A stretch of DNA of 64,000 bases. Origin: Burkholderia cepacia (GTDB taxonomy: Bacteria; Pseudomonadota; Gammaproteobacteria; Burkholderiales; Burkholderiaceae). The stretch is taken from NCBI RefSeq assembly GCF_001718835.1, contig NZ_CP013443.1, positions 620,001 through 684,000 of the forward strand, in the 5' to 3' direction. Shown piece after piece: positions 17,136 through 26,364 of this stretch. The notes under the pieces were generated by a model, which had not been told where the DNA came from, did no database searches, and saw only the letters and a list, made by a program, of their open reading frames with translations. The position numbers were made by a program, and so were the translations under genes. Each line of letters begins with the position of its first letter. The first letter of the stretch is position 1.

Positions 17136-19223
17136 GTGAACGTTTTCTTCGAGGAATCGGGCAGTTTCAAGGCGGGCAGCGTGCTGTCGCGCCAGGGCGA
17201 CGCATTTCAGGTCGAGTTGCCCGGCGGGCGGCGGGCCAAGGTGCGCGCGAAAGACGTGCTGATCGAATTCGACAAGCCGGCCGCGGGCGAACTGATGCAG
17301 GAAGCCGACACGGCCGCGCAGCAGATCGACCTGGATTTCCTGTGGGAATGCGCGCCGACCGACGAGTTCGCGTATACGGCGCTGGCCGCGGAATACTTCG
17401 GCGCGACGTACGGCCCGGTGGAGCGTGCGGCGCTGGTGTTGCGGCTGCACGGCTCGCCCGTCTACTTCCGCCGCAAGGGGCGCGGCCAGTACCAGCGCGC
17501 GCCGGAAGAGCAGCTCAAGATGGCGCTCGCGTCGCTCGAGCGCAAGCGCCAGCAGGCGCTCGTCCAGGCGCAGTATGAAGAGGAACTGAAGGCCGGCAAG
17601 CTGCCGGAAGCGTTCGCGGGCAAGGTGCTCGGGCTGCTGACGCGGCCGGACAAGAACGCGATCGAATACAAGGCGATGGAAGCGGCGGCCGGTGCGCGCG
17701 GCGTGTCGCCGGCGCGGCTGATGCTCGACTGCGGCGGCATCGCGTCGCCGCGCGCGCTGCACGAGGCGCGCTTCCTCGCGGAGTTCTTCCCGCACGGCAC
17801 GGGCTTTCCGGCCGTCACGGTCGGCCCGCTGCCGGACGACCTGCCGCGCGCGGACGTCGAGGCGTTCTCGATCGACGACGTCACGACGACCGAAATCGAC
17901 GACGCGTTCTCGGTCGAGCATCTCTCCGACGGCCGCGTGCGCATCGGTGTGCACATCGCGGCGCCGGCGCTCGGCATCGTGCGCGGCGACGCGATCGACG
18001 CGATCGCGCGCACGCGCCTGTCGACCGTCTACATGCCGGGCGACAAGATCACGATGCTGCCGGACGACGTCGTCGACGTGTTCACGCTGAAAGAGGGCGA
18101 CTACCGCCCGGCGCTGTCGCTGTACATCATCGTCAACCGCGAAACGCAGGAGATCGTCGCGAACGAGACGCGCGCCGAGCTCGTGTTCGTGAAGAACAAC
18201 CTGCGACACAACCACCTCGACGAGCTCGTCAACGAAGAGACGCTCGCCGCCGGCACCGGCGACTACCCGCACAAGGACGACATCGCCGTGCTGTGGCCGC
18301 TCGCGCAGGCGCTGTTCGAAAAGCGCCAGGTCGCGCGCGCGGGCTACGGCCTGAAGCGCGAGGTGCAGCGCAACACCGACTACAACTTCTACGTCGAAGG
18401 CGAGCACGTGACGATCACGCCGCGCCGCCGCGGCTCGCCGCTCGACCTGATCGTGTCGGAGCTCGCGATCCTCGCGAACTCGACGTGGGGCGCGTTCCTG
18501 CACGATCATACGGTGCCGGGCATCTACCGCTCGCAGCGCGGCTTCGGCGCACCGGGCCCGAAGCGCACGCGGATGCAGACGACGGCCGCGCCGCACGAAG
18601 GTCTGGGCGTCGCGCAGTACGCATGGAGCACGTCGCCGCTGCGCCGCTACGTCGACCTCGTGAACCAGTGGCAGCTGCTCGCGTGCGTGCAGCACGGCGT
18701 CACCGCGAAGCTCGCCGCACCGTTCAAGCCGAAGGACGCCGATCTGTACGCGGTCGTGCAGGGCTTCGACGACACCTATACGGCCTACGCCGACTACCAG
18801 CGCCGGATGGAGTACTTCTGGTGCCTGCGCTGGCTCGCGCAGGAGCAGAAGAAGCAGGTCGTCGCGAGCGTGGTGAAGGGCGATCTCGTGCGCCTCGAGG
18901 AAATTCCGCTGCTGCTGCACGTGCCGGGGCTCGGCGTGCATGCGCGCGGCACGCGCGTGCTGCTCGACGTGATGTCGCTCGACGAGCTGACGATCGAGGC
19001 ATCGGTGCGGTTGCTGAACGTGCTCGACGCGCCGGTCGTGCCGGCCGGCGAAGCGGCCGAAGAAGAGGAAGACGGCGAGAACGGCGACGACGTGCTGCTC
19101 GACGCGGGCGACGCGTCGGCGCAAGCCGAGGCCGAAGCGCTCGCCGAGGCGGATGCCGGCCCGGCGGACGGCGATGGCGCCGCGGCGGAAAGCAACGGCA
19201 ACGAGGAGGAGCGCGCATCATGA
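17136..19223 (+). CDS. RNB-domain 3'-5' exoribonuclease (RNase II/R type)
   Basis: 695 residues with a GTG start at 17136. The N-terminal region (about 1-230) is a beta-proteobacterial variant lacking clear cold-shock repeats. The RNB catalytic domain begins near residue 240 with DDVTTTEIDDAFSVE, whose acidic cluster binds Mg, and continues with HIAAPALGI and the QYAWSTSPLRRYVDLVNQW block. The C-terminus is an unusually acidic Ala/Glu/Asp tail of about 60 residues. Such enzymes degrade mRNA. aroE starts inside the stop codon (ATGA overlap). Confidence 0.88.
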   Translation: MNVFFEESGSFKAGSVLSRQGDAFQVELPGGRRAKVRAKDVLIEFDKPAAGELMQEADTAAQQIDLDFLWECAPTDEFAYTALAAEYFGATYGPVERAALVLRLHGSPVYFRRKGRGQYQRAPEEQLKMALASLERKRQQALVQAQYEEELKAGKLPEAFAGKVLGLLTRPDKNAIEYKAMEAAAGARGVSPARLMLDCGGIASPRALHEARFLAEFFPHGTGFPAVTVGPLPDDLPRADVEAFSIDDVTTTEIDDAFSVEHLSDGRVRIGVHIAAPALGIVRGDAIDAIARTRLSTVYMPGDKITMLPDDVVDVFTLKEGDYRPALSLYIIVNRETQEIVANETRAELVFVKNNLRHNHLDELVNEETLAAGTGDYPHKDDIAVLWPLAQALFEKRQVARAGYGLKREVQRNTDYNFYVEGEHVTITPRRRGSPLDLIVSELAILANSTWGAFLHDHTVPGIYRSQRGFGAPGPKRTRMQTTAAPHEGLGVAQYAWSTSPLRRYVDLVNQWQLLACVQHGVTAKLAAPFKPKDADLYAVVQGFDDTYTAYADYQRRMEYFWCLRWLAQEQKKQVVASVVKGDLVRLEEIPLLLHVPGLGVHARGTRVLLDVMSLDELTIEASVRLLNVLDAPVVPAGEAAEEEEDGENGDDVLLDAGDASAQAEAEALAEADAGPADGDGAAAESNGNEEERAS

Positions 19224-20086
19224 ACGCAGCTGCGTCGACGAGCGGCGCCGACCGCTATGTCGTGTTCGGCAACCCGGTGGCGCACAGCAAGTCGCCGTTC
19301 ATCCACGCGCAGTTCGCCGCGCAGACGGGCGAGGCGATCGTCTACGAGCACCGGCTCGCGCCGGTCGACGGCTTCGAGGCCGCCGTGCGGGCATTCGTCG
19401 CCGAAGGCGGTCGCGGCGCGAACGTGACGGTGCCGTTCAAGCTCGACGCGCATGCGCTCGCCGACACGCTGTCGCCGCGTGCGGCGGCGGCGGGGGCGGT
19501 GAATACGCTGCGCATCGATGCCGACGGCCGTATCCATGGCGACAACACCGACGGCGTCGGCCTCGTGCGCGACATCGAAGCGAATCTCGGCGTGTCGCTG
19601 GCGGGCGCGCGCATCCTGCTGCTCGGTGCGGGCGGCGCGGCGCGCGGTGTCGTGCTGCCGCTGCTCGACCGCGCGCCGCTGTCGATCACGATCGTGAACC
19701 GCACCGCGAGCAAGGCCGAGGCGCTCGTCGGCCAGTTCATGCAGGCCGCCCACGATGCGGGCTGCACGCTCGCGGGCGGCGGCCCGGACGTCGTGCGCGC
19801 GGAGCCGTACGACGTGGTGATCAACGCGACGGCCGGCAGCCTCGATGCCGCGCTGCCGGAGTGCGACGCGGCCGCGTTCGGCGCGGGCACGCTCGCGTAC
19901 GACATGATGTACGGCGCGCAGCCGACGGTGTTCATGCAGCATGCGGCGTCGCTCGGCGCGCGCACCGCCGACGGGCTCGGGATGCTCGTCGAGCAGGCGG
20001 CCGAATCGTTCTTCATCTGGCGCGGCGTGCGGCCGGACGGCGCACCGGTGCTGGCCGCGCTGCGCCAGGCGCTCGCCGCCCACTGA
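19220..20086 (+). CDS. aroE: Shikimate dehydrogenase
   Basis: 288-residue NADP-dependent enzyme reducing 3-dehydroshikimate to shikimate. FGNPVAHSKSP binds substrate, NVTVPFK carries catalytic K74, NTDGVG follows, and GAGGAARGVVLPL is the dinucleotide-binding loop with a downstream NRT motif. The ATG overlaps the preceding stop by 4 bases, with GAGGAGG about 10 bases upstream. mtgA follows after 16 bases, so rnb-like, aroE and mtgA are probably one operon. Confidence 0.97.
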   Translation: MNAAASTSGADRYVVFGNPVAHSKSPFIHAQFAAQTGEAIVYEHRLAPVDGFEAAVRAFVAEGGRGANVTVPFKLDAHALADTLSPRAAAAGAVNTLRIDADGRIHGDNTDGVGLVRDIEANLGVSLAGARILLLGAGGAARGVVLPLLDRAPLSITIVNRTASKAEALVGQFMQAAHDAGCTLAGGGPDVVRAEPYDVVINATAGSLDAALPECDAAAFGAGTLAYDMMYGAQPTVFMQHAASLGARTADGLGMLVEQAAESFFIWRGVRPDGAPVLAALRQALAAH

Positions 20087-20102
20087 GCGGGGGCGGCGGC
20101 AG

Positions 20103-20843
20103 GTGGTCGCGGTCAGCGGTGCGCAGCGGCGCGAGCGGGCGGACGGCCCGACGCGCTGGATCGTCTATGCGGGATCGGTGTTCGCGGGTGCGTGGCTCGC
20201 GACGCAACTGTTCTATCTCGCGCAGATCGCGCTGTGGTCGTTCATGAACCCGGGCTCGACCGCGTTCATGCGCACCGACGCGTGGTGGCTGTCGCGCGAC
20301 AAGCCGCCCGCGCAGATCCAGCACCAGTGGGTGCCCTACGACCAGATCTCGCGCAACCTGAAGCGCGCGCTGATCGCGTCGGAAGACTCGACCTTCGCGA
20401 CCAACAACGGCTACGACGTCGACGCGATCCTGCAGGCGTGGGAGAAGAACAAGGCGCGCGGCAAGATCGTCGCGGGCGGCTCGACGATCACGCAGCAGCT
20501 CGCGCGCAACCTGTTCCTGTCGCGCGAGAAGAGCTACATCCGCAAGGGGCAGGAGCTCATCATCACGTGGATGCTCGAAGCGGTGCTCGACAAGGAGCGG
20601 ATCTTCGAGATCTACCTGAATTCCGTCGAGTGGGGGCGCGGCGTGTACGGTGCCGAGGCGGCCGCACGCTATTACTACCGGATTCCCGCGAGCCGGCTCG
20701 GCGCGTGGCAGTCGGCGCGTCTCGCGGTGATGCTGCCGAAGCCGCGCTGGTTCGACGCGCACCGCGGCTCGGCCTACCAGGCGCAGCGCGCGGCAGTCAT
20801 CGCCCGCCGGATGGGGGCGGCCGAGCTGCCGCAATCGGAGTAA
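20103..20843 (+). CDS. mtgA: Monofunctional biosynthetic peptidoglycan transglycosylase
   Basis: 246-residue inner-membrane glycosyltransferase (GT51) that polymerises lipid II glycan strands. A single N-terminal membrane helix (about 20-42, WIVYAGSVFAGAWLATQLFYL) is followed by the catalytic domain: ASEDSTFATNNG with the catalytic glutamate, GGSTITQQLARNLFLS and RKGQELIITWMLE are GT51 signatures. No ATG is available, so I chose the GTG at 20103, which gives VVAVSG at the N-terminus and lies 16 bases after aroE. Confidence 0.93.
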   Translation: MVAVSGAQRRERADGPTRWIVYAGSVFAGAWLATQLFYLAQIALWSFMNPGSTAFMRTDAWWLSRDKPPAQIQHQWVPYDQISRNLKRALIASEDSTFATNNGYDVDAILQAWEKNKARGKIVAGGSTITQQLARNLFLSREKSYIRKGQELIITWMLEAVLDKERIFEIYLNSVEWGRGVYGAEAAARYYYRIPASRLGAWQSARLAVMLPKPRWFDAHRGSAYQAQRAAVIARRMGAAELPQSE

Positions 20844-21297
20844 GCGCGCCGCGCGCGCGCGCGTTTGGCCCGATCTGCCCGATCTGCCCGATCGGCCGTT
20901 CAGCAGTTCCTGCCTCATTTTTGCGGTGCAATGCATGTGCGACGTCATGCATTGCGCACGCATTGTCTAGACGAATTCCTCTATTTCAGTTTGCTGACCA
21001 ATGCCCATGTTCGGGCCCTGTTTGGTTGCAGGCACAACGAAAAACCCGGCAGTTGTCAGCGGATTCGAATGAACGCGCAGCTGGTTGAAAGCAGCACGAA
21101 ATGCAACGTTTCGGAACTCGAATCATTTCTGAAAGCTCCGCACCGCATCGAATATCCTTCGAATATTTCAAAATTTTTCAAAGCTGACGGGCTCGCGTAT
21201 ATTGGCCAGCGCCTCGGCTTATCGGCCGTGCGATCGAGGCGGGGGGCGGCTTATCCGACCGCTCGACACAACAATATTCGAGAGAAGGAAAGCAACG
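20844..21297. other. Intergenic region with a 9-bp tandem repeat and an AT-rich patch
   Basis: No convincing gene in 454 bases. Near the mtgA stop there is a GC dinucleotide run, then three copies of GCCCGATCT (the last ending in G) at about 20868-20894. From about 21100 to 21205 the sequence is strikingly AT-rich for this genome and holds two direct copies of CGAATAT 11 bases apart (about 21149 and 21160). This looks like regulatory DNA for the downstream peptidase rather than coding sequence. Confidence 0.45.
21175..21203 (+). promoter_or_regulatory. Candidate promoter of the serine carboxypeptidase gene
   Basis: TTTTCA at 21175-21180 and TATATT at 21198-21203 are spaced by 17 bases, matching four and five of six sigma-70 positions. 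It ends the AT-rich patch and lies about 95 bases before the start codon. Confidence 0.45.
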
Positions 21298-22914
21298 ATG
21301 CCAGCGAGCAAAGCGAAGCTGTTGTTGGGTGCAGTTCTCTCTTCGCTGATCCTGGCGGCGTGCAATGGAGACGACGTGACGTCGGCCTCCAGCCCCGCAA
21401 GCGCCGACAGCTCAGCCGATGCCGCTTCCACGGCGGACAAGCCGTACAACGATCCCAACCGCTATTCGTCGGACCCGGGCGCATCGCTCGCCGCGTCGGC
21501 CGCGCTCGAACGCGCCGCCGTCACGCATCACCAGATCACGCTGAACGGCAAGACGATCCGCTACACGGCCACGGCCGGCCACCTCGTGGCGCGCAATCCG
21601 CAGACGGGCGCGCCCGAAGCCTCGTTCTTCTACGTCGCCTATACGGCCGACAACCAGCCCGCGGCGAAGCGGCCCGTCACGTTCCTGTACAACGGCGGCC
21701 CCGGCTCGGCATCGGTGTGGCTGCACCTCGGCTCGTTCGGCCCGCGCCGGATCCAGACGGGCGACCCGAACGCGAACACGTCGACGTTCCCGTTCGTCGA
21801 CAACCAGGAAAGCCTGCTCGACACGACCGACCTCGTGTTCGTCGATGCGATCGGCACCGGTTTCTCCGAAGCGATCGCGCCGAACACGAACCAGACGTTC
21901 TGGGGCGTCGACCAGGACGGCGGCGCGTTCCGCGATTTCGTCACGCGCTACCTCGCCGTGAACCAGCGCAGTGCTTCGCCGAAATACCTGTTCGGCGAGT
22001 CGTACGGCACGCCGCGCACCGACGTGCTCGCGAACCTGCTCGAGACGGCCGGCGTGAAGCTCGACGGCATCGTGCTGCAATCGTCGATCCTGAACTACAA
22101 CACGAACTGCGACATGGCGAGCGACTACATCGGCAACTCGAACAACGGGTCGAGCCCGGTGAGTTGCGCGGGTTTCGTGCCGTCGTATGGCACCGTCGGT
22201 GCGTACTACCAGCTCGACAACCCGAACCCGTCGAACCTGCCGCAGTACGCGGACCAGATGCGCCTGCTGACGGCCGGCAGCTACGCGCCCGCCGTGAACG
22301 CGTACCTGGCGAGCCATACGCCGCCGCCGCCGGCCCTCGTCACGACGATGGTGAATTCGACCGGCGTGAAGCAGTCGCTGTGGAATGCGGACTTCAACGT
22401 GATCCCGACCTTCTTCGACAACAGCTTCCAGCTGTCGCTGATCCCGGGCACGCTGATCGGCCGCTACGACGCGCGCGTGAACGTGCCGCTGTCGAGCCCG
22501 CTTGCCGCGGACGGCGATCCGTCGAGCTCGTTCATCACGAAGCCGTTCACCGACACGATCGGCAAGTACCTGCCGAACGAGCTGAAGTACACCGCGCAGT
22601 CGGCGTATTCGTTGAGCAGCAATGCGATCAACACGTGGGACTGGACGCACGACGGGCTCGCGATGCCCGACACGATCCCGGATCTCGCCGCGGCGCTCGC
22701 GCTGAATCCGCAACTGAAGGTGCTGTCGCTGAACGGGTATCACGACATCGCGACGCCGTTCTACCAGACCGAGCTCGACCTCGCGCGGCTCGGGACGCAA
22801 CCGAACCTGACGATCAGGGACTATCAGGGCGGACACATGGTCTATCTCGACGATACGTCGCGTCCGCAGGAGAAAGCCGACCTCGTGACCTTCTACAACG
22901 CGATCGCGCATTGA
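21298..22914 (+). CDS. Lipoprotein serine carboxypeptidase, peptidase family S10
   Basis: 538-residue exported enzyme. The signal peptide ends in the lipobox LAAC (Cys22), followed by a Ser/Ala/Asp-rich spacer, so it is probably membrane-anchored and periplasmic or surface-facing. The S10 triad is complete: S235 in GESYG, D483 in NGYHDIATPF, H513 in GGHMVYLD; the oxyanion segment NGGPGSAS is also present. S10 enzymes remove C-terminal residues from peptides, usually at acidic pH, and are better known from eukaryotes. The ATG at 21298 follows AAGGA. The next gene, an EF-hand protein, begins 91 bases downstream. Confidence 0.88.
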   Translation: MPASKAKLLLGAVLSSLILAACNGDDVTSASSPASADSSADAASTADKPYNDPNRYSSDPGASLAASAALERAAVTHHQITLNGKTIRYTATAGHLVARNPQTGAPEASFFYVAYTADNQPAAKRPVTFLYNGGPGSASVWLHLGSFGPRRIQTGDPNANTSTFPFVDNQESLLDTTDLVFVDAIGTGFSEAIAPNTNQTFWGVDQDGGAFRDFVTRYLAVNQRSASPKYLFGESYGTPRTDVLANLLETAGVKLDGIVLQSSILNYNTNCDMASDYIGNSNNGSSPVSCAGFVPSYGTVGAYYQLDNPNPSNLPQYADQMRLLTAGSYAPAVNAYLASHTPPPPALVTTMVNSTGVKQSLWNADFNVIPTFFDNSFQLSLIPGTLIGRYDARVNVPLSSPLAADGDPSSSFITKPFTDTIGKYLPNELKYTAQSAYSLSSNAINTWDWTHDGLAMPDTIPDLAAALALNPQLKVLSLNGYHDIATPFYQTELDLARLGTQPNLTIRDYQGGHMVYLDDTSRPQEKADLVTFYNAIAH

Positions 22915-23005
22915 TCCGATGCGCGGACCGGCGGCGCGCGCCACGGCGCGCGCCACGGCGCGGGCCGCCGGCCGTCGACGACCTCATTCCAGACTGGAGC
23001 CTGAT

Positions 23006-23404
23006 ATGAAGAATCGATTTATCGTCATCGCCGCAGCGCTCGCCTGCGGCAGTCTCGCCACCGCGTTCTCCGCGTTCGCGCAGGCGAGCGACGCCGCCGC
23101 ACCGGTGCGCGCGCGCCAGGCGCAGCTCGGCGATCCGTACGTGCCGCCGGCCGCGCGCAAGCCGACCGCCGGCACGCAGACGACGGGCGCCGCGCTGCAT
23201 GCGCAGGTGGTGCGCAAGCTCGCGCGGCAGTTCAGCGCGGCCGACTCGCAGAACACGGGTTCGATCACCGAATCGCAGGCGCGCGCGGCCGGCCTCGGTT
23301 ATGTCGCGAACCACTTCCGGCAGATCGACTCGAGCGGCAACGGCCGCGTGTCGTTCGCGGACGTACAGCGCTACATGCAGACGCGCGACGCGAACCAGCA
23401 ATAA
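23006..23404 (+). CDS. Exported EF-hand calcium-binding protein
   Basis: 132-residue secreted protein. The signal peptide MKNRFIVIAAALACGSLATA probably cleaves after AFA near residue 26. Two EF-hand-like loops follow: DSQNTGSITE in the first and DSSGNGRVSFAD in the second; the second has good ligand spacing, while the first has Thr and Ser at positions usually acidic. No known partner, though it follows the carboxypeptidase on the same strand. The ATG at 23006 follows GGAGC. The preceding in-frame extension is low-complexity Arg/Ala and unlikely to be translated. Confidence 0.75.
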   Translation: MKNRFIVIAAALACGSLATAFSAFAQASDAAAPVRARQAQLGDPYVPPAARKPTAGTQTTGAALHAQVVRKLARQFSAADSQNTGSITESQARAAGLGYVANHFRQIDSSGNGRVSFADVQRYMQTRDANQQ

Positions 23405-23424
23405 GCGCATCGCGAGCACGACAA

Positions 23425-23465
23425 ACGGGGGCGGAACCTGCGGCGAATGCGGGTTCCGCCCCCGT
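23425..23465 (+). terminator. Strong hairpin after the EF-hand gene
   Basis: ACGGGGGCGGAACC at 23425-23438 pairs perfectly with GGTTCCGCCCCCGT at 23452-23465, a 14-bp stem with a 13-base loop, 20 bases after the stop. The downstream stretch has only scattered Ts, so termination efficiency is uncertain. Confidence 0.55.
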
Positions 23466-23521
23466 ATTACTTCGTGCGCATGTGCCGCAATATCTCATTA
23501 TCTGGGCAACGCATTCAAATA

Positions 23522-23550
23522 TTGGAGGCGAGTGCGTGCGCTCCTACAAT
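23522..23550 (+). promoter_or_regulatory. Candidate promoter of the IclR/sugar operon
   Basis: TTGGAG at 23522-23527 and TACAAT at 23545-23550 are spaced by exactly 17 bases and lie about 150 bases before the IclR gene. The surrounding bases (23480-23530) are AT-richer than the local average. Confidence 0.4.
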
Positions 23551-23700
23551 CCGAAGCACATCGACAGCTTCGGACCCACGCATCGCGCGGCGCCCGACGC
23601 ACACGGAGACACCTTCCATGAAGTTCGCCGGGCGCTTTATTCGGTGCATCGACCGCCGCTTCGCCGCGGCGCCGGATCACGGTCCGGCGCGCGCAGCGGC

Positions 23701-24633
23701 ATGACCGATTCCGTTGAAGACAGCCCGCTCATGACCAACATGCCCGCATCTTTTGCCCTCGACGTCCGCCGTCCGGCACCGGACGGCGCGCCGCCCCTCA
23801 CCGACAGCATCGGCGCGACCAGTACGCCGCTCGATCTCGCTGCCCAGCAGGCCGGTACGCAGACGCTGCTGCGCGGTCTAGCGATCCTCGAGGCGATCGC
23901 GAACGGCGCGCGCGACATGCGCGCGATCGGCGCCGCGCTCGGCACGACGCGCAGCACGACGCACCGCCTCGTCAGCAGCCTCGTGCAGGCGCGCTACCTG
24001 CGGCAGGTGCAGGGCGGCTACCTGCTCGGCCCGAAGCTGATCGAGCTCGGCACGATCGCGCTCGAGCAGATGCCGCTCACCGCGGTCGCGCGCCCGCACC
24101 TCGAAGCGCTCGCGGAAGCGACGCTCGACACGATCCATCTCGGCGTGCGCGACGGCGACGACGTGCTGTACATCGACAAGATTCCCGGTACGCGCGGCCT
24201 CGAGATGCGCTCGCGCGTCGGCCACCGGATGCCGCTCGCGTCGACCGGCATCGGCAAGGCGATGATGCTCGACCTCGATCCCGACCTGTGGCGCTCGCTG
24301 TTCGAGGCCGCACGGCGCGCGCTGGCCGGCGTCAATTTCAAGCCCGACAACCGCCCCGAGACGAGCGCGTTCCTGCAGCGCATGGCCCATTACGCGGCCG
24401 GCGGCTATACGTTCGACCTCGAGGAGAACGAGGCGTCGATCCGCTGCGTGGCGGCACCGATCCGCGACGCATCGGGCGCGGTCGTCGCGGCGGTGTCGGT
24501 GGCGAGCACGATTCCGTACATGCCGCACGACCGGATGGACGAACTGATTCCGCTCGTGCAGCGCGAAGCGCGAGCCATTTCCGCGGAGCTGGGCTGGAGC
24601 CCGCCGCAGGGTACCCGCAGGATCAAACGATGA
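23701..24633 (+). CDS. IclR-family transcriptional regulator of the sugar operon
   Basis: 310 residues from the ATG at 23701; ATGs at 23731 and 23740 are alternatives and no ribosome site decides. The winged helix-turn-helix begins near residue 50 (GTQTLLRGLAILEAI ... TTRSTTHRLVSSL). The effector-binding IclR domain covers the C-terminal 170 residues (HLGVRDGDDVLYIDKI, AVSVASTIPYMP). Its stop overlaps the dgoK start by 4 bases, so it is the first gene of the operon it probably controls. Effector unknown; a galactonate- or KDPGal-related compound is a guess from context. Confidence 0.85.
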   Translation: MTDSVEDSPLMTNMPASFALDVRRPAPDGAPPLTDSIGATSTPLDLAAQQAGTQTLLRGLAILEAIANGARDMRAIGAALGTTRSTTHRLVSSLVQARYLRQVQGGYLLGPKLIELGTIALEQMPLTAVARPHLEALAEATLDTIHLGVRDGDDVLYIDKIPGTRGLEMRSRVGHRMPLASTGIGKAMMLDLDPDLWRSLFEAARRALAGVNFKPDNRPETSAFLQRMAHYAAGGYTFDLEENEASIRCVAAPIRDASGAVVAAVSVASTIPYMPHDRMDELIPLVQREARAISAELGWSPPQGTRRIKR

Positions 24634-25654
24634 CGACTTCGACCCGGCCCGTTCCGGATGCTCCCTCCGCCACCCCGTCGCTGATCGCGCTCGACTGGGG
24701 CACGACCTCGCTGCGCGCGTATCTGTACGACGCGCACGGCGCGCTCGTCGACACGCGCAGCCGCCCGGCGGGCGTCATGCATGTGCCGGGCGGCGGCGCG
24801 CGCGCGTTCGACGCGGTGTTCGAGGAAGCCTGCGGCGACTGGCTCGACCGCTCGCCGGGCCTGCCGGTGCTCGCCGCCGGGATGGTCGGCAGCGCGCAGG
24901 GCTGGCGCGAGGCGCCGTATGTCGCGGTGCCGGCCGGCGCCGACGCGCTCGTCGCCGGCATCGTCACGATCGAAAGCGCGCGCGGTGCGACGATCTCGAT
25001 CGTGCCGGGCGTCATCGCCACGGGCGAATTGCCCGACGTGATGCGCGGCGAAGAAACGCAGATAGTCGGCGCACTCGATGAAGCTTCTTCAATTGGAGCG
25101 GATCATTCAGGTCTACTGATCGGCTTGCCGGGCACGCATGCGAAATGGGCGTGGGTGACGGACGGGCTGATCGAGCGCTTCCAGACCTTCATGACCGGCG
25201 AGCTGTTCGCGGTGCTGCGCGACCACACGATCCTCGGCCGCACGATGCGCTCGCCGGCGCGTCGCCCGATCGCGCGGCGTTCGTGCGCGGCGTAGCGGTC
25301 GCGCGCGGCGCGCGGCACACGGGGCTGCTCGCGACGATTTTCAGCACGCGCACGCTCGGCCTGACCGACCGGCTCGCGCCCGATGCGCAGGGCGACTACC
25401 TGTCCGGCCTGCTGATCGGCCATGAGCTCAACGCACTCGACGCGATGCTCGCGGAGCGCGGCGTCGCGCTCGCCGACCAGCCGCTGCTGCTGATCGGCGA
25501 CGACGCGCTATGTGCGCGCTACGCGGCCGCGCTGCACGCGTTCGGCTGCCCGCATGCGCGGGTCGTTGCCGACGCGACCGAGCGCGGCCTGTGGCGGATC
25601 GCGTCGCGCGCCGGGCTCGTGCGCGCGGACAGTGCGCCGGTCTGCGCCGATTGA
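24630..25654 (+). pseudogene. dgoK: 2-dehydro-3-deoxygalactonokinase, frameshifted as read
   Basis: KDPGal-pathway kinase that phosphorylates 2-dehydro-3-deoxy-D-galactonate. The N-terminal part, from the ATG at 24630, contains LDWGTTSLRAYLYD and GLLIGLPGTHAKWAWV. The frame then fails near 25250 and stops at 25295. The rest of the protein (DRAAFVRGVAVARG onward) continues in the next frame to 25654. Restoring one C at the CGCTC near 25250 (to CGCCTC) gives an unbroken 341-residue kinase. It overlaps iclR by 4 bases and is followed by dgoA after 32 bases. Probably an intact gene with a one-base sequence error, but a real mutation cannot be excluded. Confidence 0.8.
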
Positions 25655-25686
25655 TGAATCGAATCGATTGCGGAGGAAAGCCATCC

Positions 25687-26364
25687 ATGTCGTCCGAACT
25701 CACGCTGCCCGCGCCGTATGCGCCGCATCCCGCGCTGATGCGCGCGTTCGACGCGTGTCCGCTGATCGCGATCCTGCGCGGGATCACGCCCGCGGAAGCC
25801 GCCGACCACGGCCGTGCGCTGTACGAAGCCGGCTTCCGGATCGTCGAGGTGCCGCTCAATTCGCCGGACCCGTTCGGCAGCATCGCGGCGCTGCGGCGCG
25901 CGCTGCCCGACGACGCGATCGTCGGCGCGGGCACGGTGCTGCGCGCCGAGTATGTCGATCGCGTGCAGGACGCGGGCGGTTCACTGATCGTGATGCCGCA
26001 CAGCGACGCGGCCGTGATCCGCCGCGCACGCGCGCGCGGCCTCGCGAGCGCGCCGGGCGTCGCGACGCCGACGGAAGCGTTCGCGGCGCTCGCGAACGGC
26101 GCGGACGTGCTGAAGATGTTCCCGGCAGAGCAGCTGGGCGTGGTCGTCGTGAAGGCGTGGCGCGCGGTGATCGACCGCGCGGTGCCGCTGATCCCGGTCG
26201 GCGGGATCGCGCCCGACAACATGCAGCCGTTCCTCGCGGCCGGCGCGAACGGCTTCGGGCTCGGGTCGGCGCTGTACCGGCCCGGCCAGCCGGCCGACGA
26301 GACCGCTGCGAACGCGCATGCGTTCCAGGCCGGCCTGCGCGCGGCGCGCGGCGGAGCCGCATGA
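25687..26364 (+). CDS. dgoA: 2-dehydro-3-deoxy-6-phosphogalactonate aldolase
   Basis: 225-residue class I aldolase splitting KDPGal into pyruvate and glyceraldehyde 3-phosphate, of the KDPG/KHG aldolase family. IAILRGITPAEA, RIVEVPLNSPDP, GAGTVL and the Schiff-base lysine in DVLKMFPAEQLG are present, as is the phosphate-binding PVGGI. The ATG at 25687 follows GGAGGAAAG. Its stop overlaps the next start by 4 bases. The SPDP after VPLNS favours the galactonate branch over KDPG aldolase, as does the neighbouring dgoK. Confidence 0.92.
   Translation: MSSELTLPAPYAPHPALMRAFDACPLIAILRGITPAEAADHGRALYEAGFRIVEVPLNSPDPFGSIAALRRALPDDAIVGAGTVLRAEYVDRVQDAGGSLIVMPHSDAAVIRRARARGLASAPGVATPTEAFAALANGADVLKMFPAEQLGVVVVKAWRAVIDRAVPLIPVGGIAPDNMQPFLAAGANGFGLGSALYRPGQPADETAANAHAFQAGLRAARGGAA

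Noticed and set aside
20865..23009. 714-residue plus-strand open frame over the carboxypeptidase
   Set aside because: Wrong frame relative to the complete S10 peptidase; downstream part is Arg-rich shadow sequence.
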